From: Roseateles koreensis
GTDB lineage: Bacteria > Pseudomonadota > Gammaproteobacteria > Burkholderiales > Burkholderiaceae_C
DNA: 64,000 nt
Direction: 5' to 3'
Assembly (NCBI RefSeq): GCF_028595305.1
Contig: NZ_JAQQXS010000003.1
Span: 273,230 to 337,229 of the forward strand
Shown here: piece after piece, positions 41,197 through 50,804 of the stretch
Numbering within the stretch: position 1 is the first letter of the stretch
Layout of the letters: each line of letters opens with the position of its first letter
Translations under genes and position numbers: made by a program
The notes under the pieces: generated by a model
Database searches by the model: none
Seen by the model: the letters and a program-made list of their open reading frames with translations, nothing else
Told to the model about the DNA's origin: nothing

Positions 41197-41895
41197 CTAT
41201 CGGGTTGGGTTGACCTTCTCACCGACGCGCCGATACACCTTCTTCGTAATCTCTTCTTCGGTGTGGCCGAGCAGCTTGGATGCCTGCTTGATGTCGTCAA
41301 GTTCACTGGCTGCCTTGGGTCGCACATCGCGGAATTGGAACTGCTTGATACGGGCCGCCAGCGCCGCCTTGCCGTCCGCTTTGGCCTTGGCCGCAGCCGC
41401 CTCCCTGGCATCGACAAACCGCACCCGCAGCGTGCTTTTTCAGGGCTAGGCCCCTGGCGGTGGGTAGCAGGCTGAATCCACGTACCTTTTTCGCCTTGAC
41501 CCGCTCCCCCACAACGCCAAGTTGGGTCTTGTCTCCGTTGAACGTTGCCAACTGAATCTGCAAGAACTTGTTGGTCTTGCCTTGGCGAACAAGCACGGCG
41601 TCAGCGGTGGCGCTATGCACGCTCATCTTGAGCACATCGCCAGGGCGCTGGGCAGTCAGGTCAAGCGCGTCCTTCAGTTCATCGACGGCATGCGCTTACA
41701 CGGCATCCCAGACCTCGGCATCGGCATAGAAGTCCCGGGGCGTCTCTTCGTTCTTTGATACGCCGTGACATGGATTTTCCTTCTCTGTGCAGCCCCATTC
41801 GCGGGCCATGTTCCATATGTCGGAGAAAAGGGCAAGCTCACGGTTTGCCACCCCGGGCGCCGGCTTCCCGCCAGGATCGCGCACCGTGCCATCTT
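41197..41895 (-). pseudogene. Tyrosine recombinase (phage-type integrase) remnant
   Basis: Minus-strand pieces in changing frames match a tRNA-targeting integrase. The first is VANRELALFSDIWNMAREWG in the core-binding domain, up to an in-frame TAA at about 41696. Then come DALDLTAQRPGDVLKM and LPTARGLALKK at the start of the catalytic domain, a frameshift near 41430, and the C-terminal QFRDVRPKAASE and LLGHTEEEITKKVYRRVG carrying the active-site Arg, His and Tyr region. Its orientation toward tRNA-Ser is that of an island integrase. The N-terminus has been replaced by IS3 sequence. Confidence 0.82.
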
Positions 41896-42135
41896 TGCGC
41901 AGCCGTCGTGCCTCGGGCACCTCCAGACCGCCGGACTTGGCCCGCCACTTGTAGACCGTGGCATCCGAGAACCCGCCCTTGCGGCAAATCTCCGCCACCG
42001 CCATGCCGGCCTCAGCCTGCTTGAGGAACCCAATGATCTGTTCCTCGGTGAATTTGCTCTTTCTCATGTCCGCGATTCTCCTGAATTGCGGACCCCTGCT
42101 CGTTTAGATTGATACGGCTGGTGGGGAGCAGGTCA
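41896..42135 (-). mobile_element. IS3-family (IS407-like) left-end fragment with truncated orfA
   Basis: The minus strand starts with TGACCTGCTCCCC, a typical terminal repeat of the IS407 subgroup. An orfA start follows, reading MRKSKFTEEQIIGFLKQAEA and GGFSDATVYKWRAK, the helix-turn-helix of the transposase. After about 57 codons (RRLR) the reading frame passes directly into integrase sequence, so the remainder of the IS is missing. The junction gives a chimeric 123-codon frame that is unlikely to be functional. Confidence 0.8.
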
Positions 42136-42672
42136 ATGACCGCGCGCTGTACGCCGTGCGGTTCTGACCGCGCGCAGAGCTGAAATGGATTTTGCAGGTT
42201 CGACTAAATTAATTTGAAAGCAAGAAACAGAGTTTTCAGGGTCAATGCCGTCAGTATGCTTTTTGACATATTACCGGCTGCTAGGAAATCCACTCATTAG
42301 CACTGGTTGTATGCCTTGAAAAGGCTATATGGCAGCCTTTCCCCACTACCTGAAAGATTTCGTATCACTGCCACCAGGAGCGGCAAGGTCCCACAGACGC
42401 CCACCGTTCATTTAACGATCCCCTGATTGCGTGTAAAGAACGGTCCTGATGACTCTTCGTAAAAATCCGCAATACATACGAATTTTATTTTTGCCCAGCA
42501 TTTTATTACTATTTTGTTGATGATTTATTTGGTGGACACGCCGCTTCACCCGGGTGAATGGGGCGCGCCAGACGGACAACACATAGTGGCTCTCGCCAGT
42601 AATACGGCTGCAGCGAATTCGCGTTCGCATTTCCAGGCAAGAGTCGGCCGGTAATTAAAACAGGAGAAATGC
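42136..42672. other. Leader region of the biosynthetic operon, no gene seen
   Basis: The region has lower GC than either flank and contains AT-rich stretches, notably around 42480-42530. It presumably holds the promoter of the downstream operon, but no -35/-10 pair with good spacing could be singled out. It ends with the ribosome site AGGAGAAATGC before the first operon gene. Confidence 0.5.
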
Positions 42673-43995
42673 ATGGGAAATCTTGGGATCTCGGAAAAGA
42701 GCAAGCATCAGCAAACGACGCAAAAAACGCCCGCGCCGGAGGTTTTTGAAACATCCAACACCGTCGCAAGGCGCGCATCGGTCAAACTGGTTAATTTAAG
42801 GAGCGGAACGCAATCGAAACGCAGCTCGGTCGACGAGCGCCACGTCTGGTTCGATACGAGCCAGCTGCCCAAACAGCAGCCGGACGACAGTATTTTCGTC
42901 AGGGTGGTCAATTCGCTCTACAGCGGCATGGTTGTCTACCTCGCAAACATCTCGGTTTTTCTTCCCGCCATCCCCGCGCGCATGCAGGTCATCCTCAAGC
43001 TTCGCGACGCCAACGAACTGAAGGCCTTCCGCGAGAGCCCGCATTTCGCCGAATTTCAGAAGGCGGGGCGGGCCCACAGCCGGGTCGTCGCCTATAACGA
43101 TGCCGGCAGTCTGCACGGACTCGGCAAGGACGGCTTGAGCACCTGCTACATCAGCTATGTGGACGACCGCGAGAGCCTGCTCAGTTCGATCAACGAAGGC
43201 ATTCAGTTCAATTTCCTCTGGATCTTGTTCCGCGATCCGACCAACATCCCGCTCGAACTGGTGATCGCTTCGCTGCAGTCGACCGGCACGATCCTGATGA
43301 AGGAAATCAAGGACACCGGCAATGTCGACGATGCCATCGTCTCGTACGGGGTCATGGAATACGGCGCCGAAGGGGTGATTTTCTCGCCGCGCGAGCACGA
43401 TGCCATGAGCTGCTTTCTCGACCGCATGTCGCACGCCGAGAACGAGAACCTGGCGATCCAGGTCGGCACGGTGGTGGAAAGCCGTCCGGTCGGCATGGGC
43501 TACCGCGCATGTATCGACACCGCTTCCCTGTTCGAACCCGACGAAGGCATGCTGGTCGGCAGCACCTCCCAGGGCGGCCTGCTGTGCTGCGCCGAGGTCT
43601 TCTTCTTGCCCTACATGGAGCTGCGGCCGTTCCGCGTGAACGCGGGTGCCGTGCATTCCTATGTCTTCAACACCGACGACCGCACCGATTACATGAGCGA
43701 GCTGAAAGCGGGCTCGCCCGTGATGATCGTCAACTCCAAAGGGAAGGTGCGCCGGGCATCGGTCGGCCGGGTCAAGATTGAGCAGCGTCCCCTGCGGTTG
43801 ATCGAGGTCGAGTTCGCGGGCAAGGAGCGGGTCAACATTCTGATGCAGGACGATTGGCACGTGCGGATTTTTTCCGATGCGGCAAAGCCGCTCAATATCT
43901 CCGAGCTGAAACCCGGCGACAAGGTGCTCGGTTATGTCACCGAGCCCGGGCGTCATGTGGGTATCAAAATCAACGAGTCCATCATCGAAAAATAG
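42673..43995 (+). CDS. 3-dehydroquinate synthase II homologue (GriH-like, aminohydroxybenzoate synthesis)
   Basis: A 440-residue cytoplasmic enzyme. From about residue 57 (HVWFDTSQ) it follows the archaeal-type 3-dehydroquinate synthase II family, with the signature block LAIQVGTVVESRPVGMGYRA, SLFEPDEGMLVGSTSQGGLL and NAGAVHSYV. The first 56 residues are an unconserved extension. Archaeal members convert ADH to 3-dehydroquinate. Streptomyces GriH, a homologue, cyclises the product of the aldolase GriI to 3-amino-4-hydroxybenzoate. The next gene encodes the GriI-type aldolase, so the GriH role is favoured. It is first in a ten-gene operon, with a good ribosome site. The host codon preference for TTG leucine is much reduced here, consistent with transfer. 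Confidence 0.86.
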   Translation: MGNLGISEKSKHQQTTQKTPAPEVFETSNTVARRASVKLVNLRSGTQSKRSSVDERHVWFDTSQLPKQQPDDSIFVRVVNSLYSGMVVYLANISVFLPAIPARMQVILKLRDANELKAFRESPHFAEFQKAGRAHSRVVAYNDAGSLHGLGKDGLSTCYISYVDDRESLLSSINEGIQFNFLWILFRDPTNIPLELVIASLQSTGTILMKEIKDTGNVDDAIVSYGVMEYGAEGVIFSPREHDAMSCFLDRMSHAENENLAIQVGTVVESRPVGMGYRACIDTASLFEPDEGMLVGSTSQGGLLCCAEVFFLPYMELRPFRVNAGAVHSYVFNTDDRTDYMSELKAGSPVMIVNSKGKVRRASVGRVKIEQRPLRLIEVEFAGKERVNILMQDDWHVRIFSDAAKPLNISELKPGDKVLGYVTEPGRHVGIKINESIIEK

Positions 43996-44004
43996 GGGAC
44001 GGAT

Positions 44005-44817
44005 ATGGGCTATATCGGCAGAAAATTCAGAGTGCGGCGCATCTTATTCCCGGATTCCCAGCGCGGCCTGATCGTCCCCGTGGACCACGGACTGACGCTC
44101 GGACCCATCCACGGCATGCAGGTGACCGACGATCTTAAGGGATGGGTTTTCAATAATTCCATCAGCGCCGTGCTTGGCCATAAGGGCATGATTGAGCGCC
44201 TGATCTCCCGCAACATGCTGCATCCGTCCACGGGGGTCATCGTTCATCTGAACGGCATGGCCAACATCGCGCCGGAATCGGACACCAAGATCATGGTGTC
44301 GAACATCCAGACCGCGCTCCAGCTCGGCGCGGACGCGGTGTCGATTCAAATCAATTTCATCACAACCAATTTCGAACACAACATTGCCATGCTCGGCGCG
44401 GTGACGGACGCGGCGCATGCCGCCGGCCTGCCCCTGCTCACCATGCTTTACGACAAGGTCAAAGTGCCGTCGGTGGAGGAGAAGGTCAGGCGTCTGAACC
44501 ATCTGCTGCGCGTCGTGACCGAGATGGGTTGCGACGCCGTCAAGCTGGCCCTGCCCGACTCGATGGCGGAGGTCTCCGAGCTCATCGCGCGTCACAGCCC
44601 CGATATCCGCATTTTCTTCGCTGGTGGCGAGAAGACCTCGGAGGAGGCGCTGTTCAAGGCCGGCCGTGCGGCGATCGATCACGGCGCGAGCGGCCTGTGC
44701 GTCGGGCGCAACGTGTTCCAGCATCCACAGCCGCGCGCCTTTTTGCGCCGCTTGGCCGACTGCGTGAGGGAAGAAACGGGACAGACGGAACGGGACGTCG
44801 AACTAGACCTCGTTTGA
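44005..44817 (+). CDS. DhnA-type aldolase, ADH synthase/GriI-like
   Basis: A 270-residue class I aldolase of the family containing 2-amino-3,7-dideoxy-D-threo-hept-6-ulosonate synthase, archaeal FBP aldolase and GriI. The Schiff-base lysine is K180 in CDAVKLALPDS, the proton-relay tyrosine is Y149 in TMLYDKVK, and VDHGLTLGP (D27/H28) forms the N-terminal part of the site. GriI condenses aspartate semialdehyde with dihydroxyacetone phosphate to the C7 precursor of 3-amino-4-hydroxybenzoate. Ten bases separate it from the DHQS-II gene. That pairing is the main evidence for the pathway. A role in ordinary aromatic amino acid synthesis is less likely inside this operon. Confidence 0.87.
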   Translation: MGYIGRKFRVRRILFPDSQRGLIVPVDHGLTLGPIHGMQVTDDLKGWVFNNSISAVLGHKGMIERLISRNMLHPSTGVIVHLNGMANIAPESDTKIMVSNIQTALQLGADAVSIQINFITTNFEHNIAMLGAVTDAAHAAGLPLLTMLYDKVKVPSVEEKVRRLNHLLRVVTEMGCDAVKLALPDSMAEVSELIARHSPDIRIFFAGGEKTSEEALFKAGRAAIDHGASGLCVGRNVFQHPQPRAFLRRLADCVREETGQTERDVELDLV

Positions 44818-44875
44818 TTGCCGCGCCGTCAATACGCGGGCGTCGTTCGATGCCAGATCCACAATTTGGAGATCA

Positions 44876-46624
44876 ATGAAAATGGACTGCACCAATCGTC
44901 GCGCCCCAAGCACCTTGCTGTCCGCCGATGCGCTGGACACCCTTCGTAGCGACGACTCGCTCGGCAGCGCGAATTTCTTCGACAGTTGCTTTGCGCTCAG
45001 CACCACGCGCGACGTACCCTTCCTGTACCTCGACCGGAGCTTCGGCCTGGCTGGCGGCGCGCCCGTCAGCGAATTCAGCCTGAGCACCTTGCAGCAGTTC
45101 AGGATGTCCCTGGCTGACTGGTATCTGCAACGTGGCGTTGGCCAGGGCGATGTGGTCGCCGTCTGCGTCGGCGACGGGATCGCGCCGTTTCTCCACTACG
45201 TGGCGCTGACCAGCCTTGGCGCCGCGATTGCGCTGATGAATCCGTCCATGCCGCCCGACGTCGGCGCCGCCTACATGAAAGAGAACGGTTTCACCGACGT
45301 CGTGGTGGACGCGCGGACCCTTGTGTCGAGTGCGTTCGTGCAAGGTTGGGCGGCCTCTGGCGACGGGCACGGCGTCGTCGACGCCTCGGAGGCGACCTTG
45401 CAGGCTGCGCCGCAGATGCCCGCATGGTGGCCGCGGCCGCCGCAAGACTCGACTCTGGTGATGCTCAGCCATACATCGGGCACGACCGGCTTGCCCAAGG
45501 CGGTGCGCTTCGAACATCGCCAGTTTTTCATGGGAAAACGGGCGCGTATCGGCCGCTTCGCGGAAGGCCCGGACGAGCGCCTGCTGACGGCCCTGCCGCA
45601 ATCGCATTCGGCGGCCCTCAGCCATCTCGAGACCGCCGTTCTGCACGGCATTCCCACCTATGTGCTGGGCACCCAGGACGGCGAATCGGTGCGCGCCGCC
45701 ATCCGCATGTTCGCGCCAACCACCGTCGTCGCCTTCCCTAAGAGCTACATGCTGCTGGTGGAAGGGGGCGTGGCTGGTGATGAATTCGCGTCGGTGCGGC
45801 GCTGGTTCAGCATGGGCGACGCGGCGCACCAGACCCATACGAGGCGCTTGCTGGTCGGAGCGCCGGCATCGCGTTTCATCGACGCCTTCGGCAGCTCCGA
45901 GCTGGGCATGGCCCTGTTCCGCAGCGAATCGACCCTGGCCGGCATCGCCCCGCAGCGCTCCATCGGGCGCCCGGTCGATATCGCGGTGGCCAAAATTCTG
46001 AACGCCGATACCGGCGAAGAGGTTGCGCCAGGCGTGGTCGGCCTGCTGGCCGTGCGCTCGCCCACTATCACCTCCGGCTACTGGCGCAGGCCGGGCCAGA
46101 CCATCGGCGCCTGGCGCGGGGGCTACTTCCTGACGGGGGACGTCGCCTTCTGCAAGAACGGCGACTTCTACCAGATCGACCGCGAAGTCGATGTGGTGGT
46201 CACCGCGGGCGGGCCTCTGTACACCCTGCTGCTGGAGGAAGTGGCCCAGCAGGTGGCCGGCGTGTGCGACGTGTCCGTGGTCGGCATGGATACCTCCGGC
46301 GGTCCCGTCATTCTGGCCGTGGTGTTGCCGGAACGCGAACCGGGCCAACCCCTGAATGCGATCGCGGAGCAGGTACTGCAGGCGCTGCGGTGTGCGATTG
46401 AGGCGCGCAGCGGGAGCGTGCCAGAGGATGGGGTTGCGGTGGCCGTGGTGCGCGACCTGGCCTTCCTGCCGGTCGGCGCCACCGGCAAGGTGCTCAAGCG
46501 CCAGCTGCGCGAGCTGGGGCCGTCGATCATGCAGCACGTGCCCGGCGAGCAGGGCGCGCTGCAAAGCGTGCTGCATGTGCGCCGCCGGGCGTCGGCGCCG
46601 GAAACTGCCGCCATGGAGATCTGA
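44876..46624 (+). CDS. ANL-superfamily adenylating enzyme (acyl/aryl-CoA ligase-like)
   Basis: A 582-residue AMP-forming ligase. The P-loop SHTSGTTGLPKAV lies near residue 197, the adenine-binding FGSSELG follows, then TGDVAF with IDREVD, and the C-terminal GATGKVLKRQL supplies the catalytic lysine near 538. It would activate a carboxylate as its adenylate. The aminohydroxybenzoate made by the two preceding enzymes is the obvious candidate, with CoA, an amine or another acceptor unknown. No carrier protein gene is present in the operon, so a CoA ligase or amide synthetase role is more likely than NRPS loading. GGAG precedes the ATG. Confidence 0.82.
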   Translation: MKMDCTNRRAPSTLLSADALDTLRSDDSLGSANFFDSCFALSTTRDVPFLYLDRSFGLAGGAPVSEFSLSTLQQFRMSLADWYLQRGVGQGDVVAVCVGDGIAPFLHYVALTSLGAAIALMNPSMPPDVGAAYMKENGFTDVVVDARTLVSSAFVQGWAASGDGHGVVDASEATLQAAPQMPAWWPRPPQDSTLVMLSHTSGTTGLPKAVRFEHRQFFMGKRARIGRFAEGPDERLLTALPQSHSAALSHLETAVLHGIPTYVLGTQDGESVRAAIRMFAPTTVVAFPKSYMLLVEGGVAGDEFASVRRWFSMGDAAHQTHTRRLLVGAPASRFIDAFGSSELGMALFRSESTLAGIAPQRSIGRPVDIAVAKILNADTGEEVAPGVVGLLAVRSPTITSGYWRRPGQTIGAWRGGYFLTGDVAFCKNGDFYQIDREVDVVVTAGGPLYTLLLEEVAQQVAGVCDVSVVGMDTSGGPVILAVVLPEREPGQPLNAIAEQVLQALRCAIEARSGSVPEDGVAVAVVRDLAFLPVGATGKVLKRQLRELGPSIMQHVPGEQGALQSVLHVRRRASAPETAAMEI

Positions 46625-46666
46625 CCCGCGGGTCAGCCAGCCCCAGCCACCAACACGGTGAACATC

Positions 46667-47440
46667 ATGAGCGATCATTCACACCAAGCCGGTGCTAAAA
46701 CCGACGCTTTCGACTCCAACGCTTACCAGTCGGTGCGGCGGCGCCTCGCCGCCGTCGAAGCAGAGGGCGGCGATACCTACGAATGCATGGGACGCAATTT
46801 CGTCGTCCATGAAGGCGTATTTCCCCCCACCCATTTTCAGTCGACCGGCATTTTTACCCGCCATCTGCCCTATGTGCGCGGCGGCTCCTTCCTCGAGATC
46901 GGCTGCGGGGCCGGGGTCACGGCGGTCACGGCCGCGCTGGAAGGCTGCGTGCGCGTGGTGGCCTCCGACATCAGCGAGGTAGCTGTGCTCAACACGCGTG
47001 CCAATGCCATCTTGCACGGGGTCGGCGCCATCGTGTCGACCCGCCACGGAGACCTGTTCGACGTGCTGCGCGAAGGCGAACGTTTCGATGTCATCTTCTG
47101 GAATTCGAATTTTGTTTTCGTTCCCGACGAATACGTGTTCGACAAGGAGATCTTGCGCGCCTTCTGCGATGCCGGCTACGCCGCGCACCGCCGCTTCCTG
47201 AAAGACGCGCAACGCTATCTCAACACGGGTGGCATGTTGCTGTTGGGCTTCAGCAGCCAGGGCGACGAGAGCGCCCTGACCGGATTGCTCGGCACGTGCG
47301 GCTACAAGTCCACGGTGCTCAAGTCGGTGTTCGGCCAGGGCCCGGGTGCGCCCCGTTACGATATCTTGCAGCTGTTCGCAGACCATCAGCCTGCCACGGT
47401 GGGCGCGCGGCAAGGTCATTTCAGGGAAGGTTCGGCTTGA
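46667..47440 (+). CDS. Class I SAM-dependent methyltransferase
   Basis: A 257-residue protein with the Rossmann motif FLEIGCGAGVTAV (about residues 74-86), the acidic strand VVASDIS, and GDLFDVL. The position of the N-P-P-F/Y motif of amino-group methyltransferases reads WNSNFVFVP, so the substrate class is unclear. The ATG giving MSDHSHQAG has GGTGA upstream; a GTG three codons earlier is possible. It ends overlapping the TTG start of the hydroxylase gene. It probably methylates an N or O of the aminohydroxybenzoate scaffold. Confidence 0.8.
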   Translation: MSDHSHQAGAKTDAFDSNAYQSVRRRLAAVEAEGGDTYECMGRNFVVHEGVFPPTHFQSTGIFTRHLPYVRGGSFLEIGCGAGVTAVTAALEGCVRVVASDISEVAVLNTRANAILHGVGAIVSTRHGDLFDVLREGERFDVIFWNSNFVFVPDEYVFDKEILRAFCDAGYAAHRRFLKDAQRYLNTGGMLLLGFSSQGDESALTGLLGTCGYKSTVLKSVFGQGPGAPRYDILQLFADHQPATVGARQGHFREGSA

Positions 47441-49135
47441 ACTCGGCCCTCCGTCCCGTCGCGCCGGTGGCGATCGTCGGCGGCGGCCCGGTGGGGCTGA
47501 TGCTGGCCCTGCTGCTGGACCGGCACGGCGTGGCGTCGGTGGTGTTCGACAGCGCCACTGGCACCCGCCTGCACCCCAAGGGCAGCACCCACAACACGCG
47601 TACGATGGAGCACTACCGCCGCGTGGGCATCGCCGACGCGGTCCGTAAGCTCGGCCTGCCGGCCGACCATCCGCGTGACGTCGCCTACTTTACGCGGCTG
47701 AACGGCTTCGAACTGGCGCGTTTCGAGCTACCGTCCGAACAGAGGCGCATGTGCATGGCGCAGGACGCGCCGGCTACCGACCAGACGCCTGAACCGCTGC
47801 TGCGCGCGAACCAGATGTATGTCGACCGCTACATGCATGGAGCATGCGCGCGGCCGTGCCAACATCACCCTGCGCTTCGGCTGGCGGGTGACGGGGTTTG
47901 AGCAGGATGACAGCGGCGTGTGGGTCACCGCCGTCGACGCAGGCGGTTCCGGGGCGACCGAGCGCTGGCGCGCGCACTACATGGCGGGCTGCGACGGCGG
48001 CCAGAGTTTCGTGCGGCGCGAGCTGGGCATCGGCTACCTCGGTTCCAGCGAGCAGAGCGCGGGCTTTCTGACGGGCCGCATGTTCTCGACCCATGTGCGG
48101 ATCCCCGCCCTGCAGCACGACATTCCCGCCGACAAGAAGGCGTGGATGTACAACATTATGTCGCCCGGCCTGCGCATGCTGTTGATCAGCCTTAACGGCG
48201 CGGACGAGTTCCTGCTGATGAGCAAGGCCGGGGCGGACGACGAGCAACCGGACGACGCGGACATCATCCGCCGCATCCGCGAGGGCGTCGGTGCCGACAT
48301 CGAGATGGACGTGCTGGCGCATGCGGTGTGGCATGGCGGTGCGGCGCTGGTGGCGGAACGTTTTTCGGAACGCCGGATCTACCTGGCGGGCGACGCCATC
48401 CACCTGTTCTCGCCGACCGGTGGTTTCGGCATGAACACCGGCATCGACGGCGCCGCCAACCTCGCCTGGAAACTGGCGGCGGCGGTGCAGGGTTGGGCCG
48501 GCGAATCCCTGCTCGCCTCGTACGAAACGGAACGGCGACCGATCGCCCATCGCAATACGGCGGCGGCGCGGCAGCTGACGCAGCGGGTCGGCAACCTTGC
48601 GATCCCGGACGACATCGAGGAGGCGGGCGCGCGCGGCGAAGAGGCGCGCGCGCGCTTCGGCATGGTGCTGCAGGACTTCCGTGGCCAGTTCACCTCCCTG
48701 GGGGTGGAACTGGGAGCCCGCTACGACGGCTCGCCGATCGTCTGGCCCGACGGCGAGCCGCCCGCCTACGACACGCTGGAGTACCAACCCAGCGACGTGC
48801 CGGGCGGACGACTGCCTCACTTGTGGCTAGACGGCGAGGGCGCGCAGCGGCGCTCGCTGTTCGACCTTCTGTACCACGGGTTTACCTTGCTGCGCATTGG
48901 CGCCGACCCGGCGCCGGTCGACCGCCTGGCCTACGCCGCCGACAAGCGAGGCATCCCGCTGCGGGTGCTCGACATTGCGTCCGATTCGGCCGACCAGCTG
49001 TACCGGAAACGACTGATCCTGGTGCGTCCAGACCAGCACATCGCCTGGCGGGGCGACGAGATCCCCGATGACGCACAGGCGCTGCTGGACCGGGCGGTCG
49101 GGCGTGGCACCAGCGCAGTATTGAGCTGTTCGTGA
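47437..49135 (+). pseudogene. FAD-dependent aromatic hydroxylase, split by a single-base frameshift
   Basis: The gene starts at a TTG overlapping the methyltransferase stop, with GGAAGG upstream. The first part has VAIVGGGPVGLMLALLLDRH for FAD, GSTHNTRTMEHYRR, and reaches RANQMYVDRYMH. One extra G at 47839/47840 shifts the frame to a stop at 47901. Removing it restores HEHARGRANITLRFGWRV and the remaining CDS, with the DG motif (GCDGGQSFVRRELGI) and the GD motif (YLAGDAIHLFSPTGGFGMNTG). The corrected product is about 565 residues, normal for the TfdB/MhpA-type FAD monooxygenases. Either the gene is inactivated or the base is a sequencing error. It would hydroxylate the aromatic ring. Confidence 0.85.
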
Positions 49136-49186
49136 TCGGGTTAGTTTGAATTTGTTCCTGCTGGTGTGACTAAACAAGGAGGTCAG

Positions 49187-49930
49187 ATGAATACGATGGT
49201 GGAAGAAGAAGTTGCAGCGCCTGAAGCGATGGTCATGGCATCGTCGGCATTGGTGGAATCCGATATCGCCGACGATGCCGAGGCAAACGCGGCCGCGTTC
49301 GCTCTGGTCGGGGACGATCCCGAACCGCTGGTCGTGAACGGCGAGCCGAAGGGCGCCTCGATCAGGTTCATCAGAACCGGCAGCAGCACAAACGGTCGCT
49401 ATCTGATGGCGAAGGTCGAGATCCCGCCCGGCTCCGGTCCGCCGCTGCACGCCCACACCCTGACCGACGAATGGTTCTACGCGCCCGAAGGCGGCATCGT
49501 CATGCTGATGGGGACGCGGCGCTACAAGGACCTCGACAACACGCCCGACGTGGTGGGGCGAGACACGATCCGCATGATCCCCATGAAGAAAGGCAGCTTG
49601 GTGTTCGGGCTGCGCAACCATGTGCATGGCTTTCTCAACGTGACTGACAAGACCGTGGTGGTGCAACTGGTGTGGACCCCGGACACGCCGGGTGAGGAAT
49701 CCTTGCTCGAATATTTCAAGTCCATCGCCAAGCCCATCTTGCCTAGTCTCAAGGGCGCCTTGAACAACCCCATCGTGCAGCTCAAGGCGGTGAGCGAGGC
49801 GAGGGCGTTTGGCATGATGTTCAGCAACGATTTCTGGCAGTACGCCGAGAAGGTCGAAGAAGGAATTGCGCCCTTCGGGAAGAATCTCCCGGGGCTCATC
49901 AAGTTGCTCAAGTCGGGCGAACCGGCCTGA
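49187..49930 (+). CDS. Cupin-domain protein (putative dioxygenase or isomerase)
   Basis: A 247-residue protein with a single cupin core. Motif 1 is PPLHAHTLTDEWFYAPEGG (HxHx4E, near residues 86-104) and motif 2 is FGLRNHVHGFLN, giving the three His and one Glu metal site. About 50 acidic/alanine-rich residues precede it and a helical tail of about 80 follows. A perfect AAGGAGG ribosome site lies upstream. Cupins of this kind are quercetinase-like dioxygenases, isomerases or sugar epimerases. Its position suggests an oxidative or ring-modifying step, not further specified. Confidence 0.75.
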   Translation: MNTMVEEEVAAPEAMVMASSALVESDIADDAEANAAAFALVGDDPEPLVVNGEPKGASIRFIRTGSSTNGRYLMAKVEIPPGSGPPLHAHTLTDEWFYAPEGGIVMLMGTRRYKDLDNTPDVVGRDTIRMIPMKKGSLVFGLRNHVHGFLNVTDKTVVVQLVWTPDTPGEESLLEYFKSIAKPILPSLKGALNNPIVQLKAVSEARAFGMMFSNDFWQYAEKVEEGIAPFGKNLPGLIKLLKSGEPA

Positions 49931-49976
49931 CGGACAGCATCAGCAAGTCAACTATCTGAACTTATCGAGGAAAAAC

Positions 49977-50741
49977 ATGGCCACTCTGGCAAACAAGACA
50001 GCAATTGTGACCGGCGCGAGTTCCGGCATAGGCTACGAAGCGGCAAAACTGTTCGCAAGCGAAGGCGCCAACGTTGTCGTGGTCGCCCGCAGGGAAGCGA
50101 AGCTGTATGCGCTGGTCGACGAGATCCTCTCCGCCGGCGGGAAAGCGGTCGCTCTGGTGGGCGACGTGAAGAACGAAGCGGTCGCGGAAAAGGGGGTCGA
50201 GTTGGCGATCGAACATTTTGGCGGACTCGACATCGCCTTCAATAACGCCGGCACCCTGGGCGCGATGGGCGACGTGGCGGAACTGACGGCCGAGGGCTGG
50301 CACGACACCATCGACACCAACCTGACCAGCGCCTTCTACTGCGCGAAGTACCAGATACCCGCCTTGCTCAAGCGCGGCAATGCCTCGCTGATCTTCACCT
50401 CGTCCTTCGTCGGCTACAGCATCGGCCTGCCGGGCATGGCTGCCTACGCGGCCAGCAAGGCCGGCCTGGTCGGACTGGCGCGCACCCTGGCGGCCGAGTA
50501 CGGGGCGAGGGGAGTCCGAGTCAATGTGCTGATGCCGGGCGGAACCGACACTGAAATGGGCGGCGCCGCGACCCCGACGGTCGAAGCGAGAGCGTTTGTC
50601 GAAGGCATCCACGCGATGAAGCGCCTGGCCCTGCCGGTTGAGATCGCGAAATCGGCGCTGTTCCTGGCCTCCGATGCGTCCAGCTTTGTGACCGGCACCA
50701 CCTTCTTCGTCGACGGCGGCGTCACCATCACCAAAACCTGA
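49977..50741 (+). CDS. Short-chain dehydrogenase/reductase
   Basis: A 254-residue classical SDR: TGASSGIG cofactor motif (residues 12-19), NNAG, the catalytic Ser in FTSSFVG, and YAASK with Tyr and Lys. The NAD(P)-binding acidic/basic determinant is ambiguous (ARREAK suggests NADP). CGAGGAAAAAC precedes the ATG. It probably oxidises or reduces a hydroxyl or keto group of the pathway intermediate. Confidence 0.88.
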   Translation: MATLANKTAIVTGASSGIGYEAAKLFASEGANVVVVARREAKLYALVDEILSAGGKAVALVGDVKNEAVAEKGVELAIEHFGGLDIAFNNAGTLGAMGDVAELTAEGWHDTIDTNLTSAFYCAKYQIPALLKRGNASLIFTSSFVGYSIGLPGMAAYAASKAGLVGLARTLAAEYGARGVRVNVLMPGGTDTEMGGAATPTVEARAFVEGIHAMKRLALPVEIAKSALFLASDASSFVTGTTFFVDGGVTITKT

Positions 50742-50804
50742 TCACCGTCCCTGGGGCGGTCCGTGCCGACGCCCCGTTCTTTGTATTCCATATAAGGATA
50801 GGCA

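Noticed and set aside
42796..43956. 386-codon minus-strand frame over the DHQ synthase II gene
   Set aside because: Composition artefact opposite a conserved enzyme; no start signal.
42673..44817. Operon genes 1-2 as the cell's aromatic amino acid (shikimate) entry
   Set aside because: Burkholderiales normally use DAHP synthase and AroB; the tailoring genes in the same operon indicate secondary metabolism. Presence of aroB in this genome was not checked.
44873..46678. 601-codon minus-strand frame over the ANL ligase gene
   Set aside because: The plus strand carries all ANL motifs; the antisense frame has none and is rich in His, Arg and Gly.
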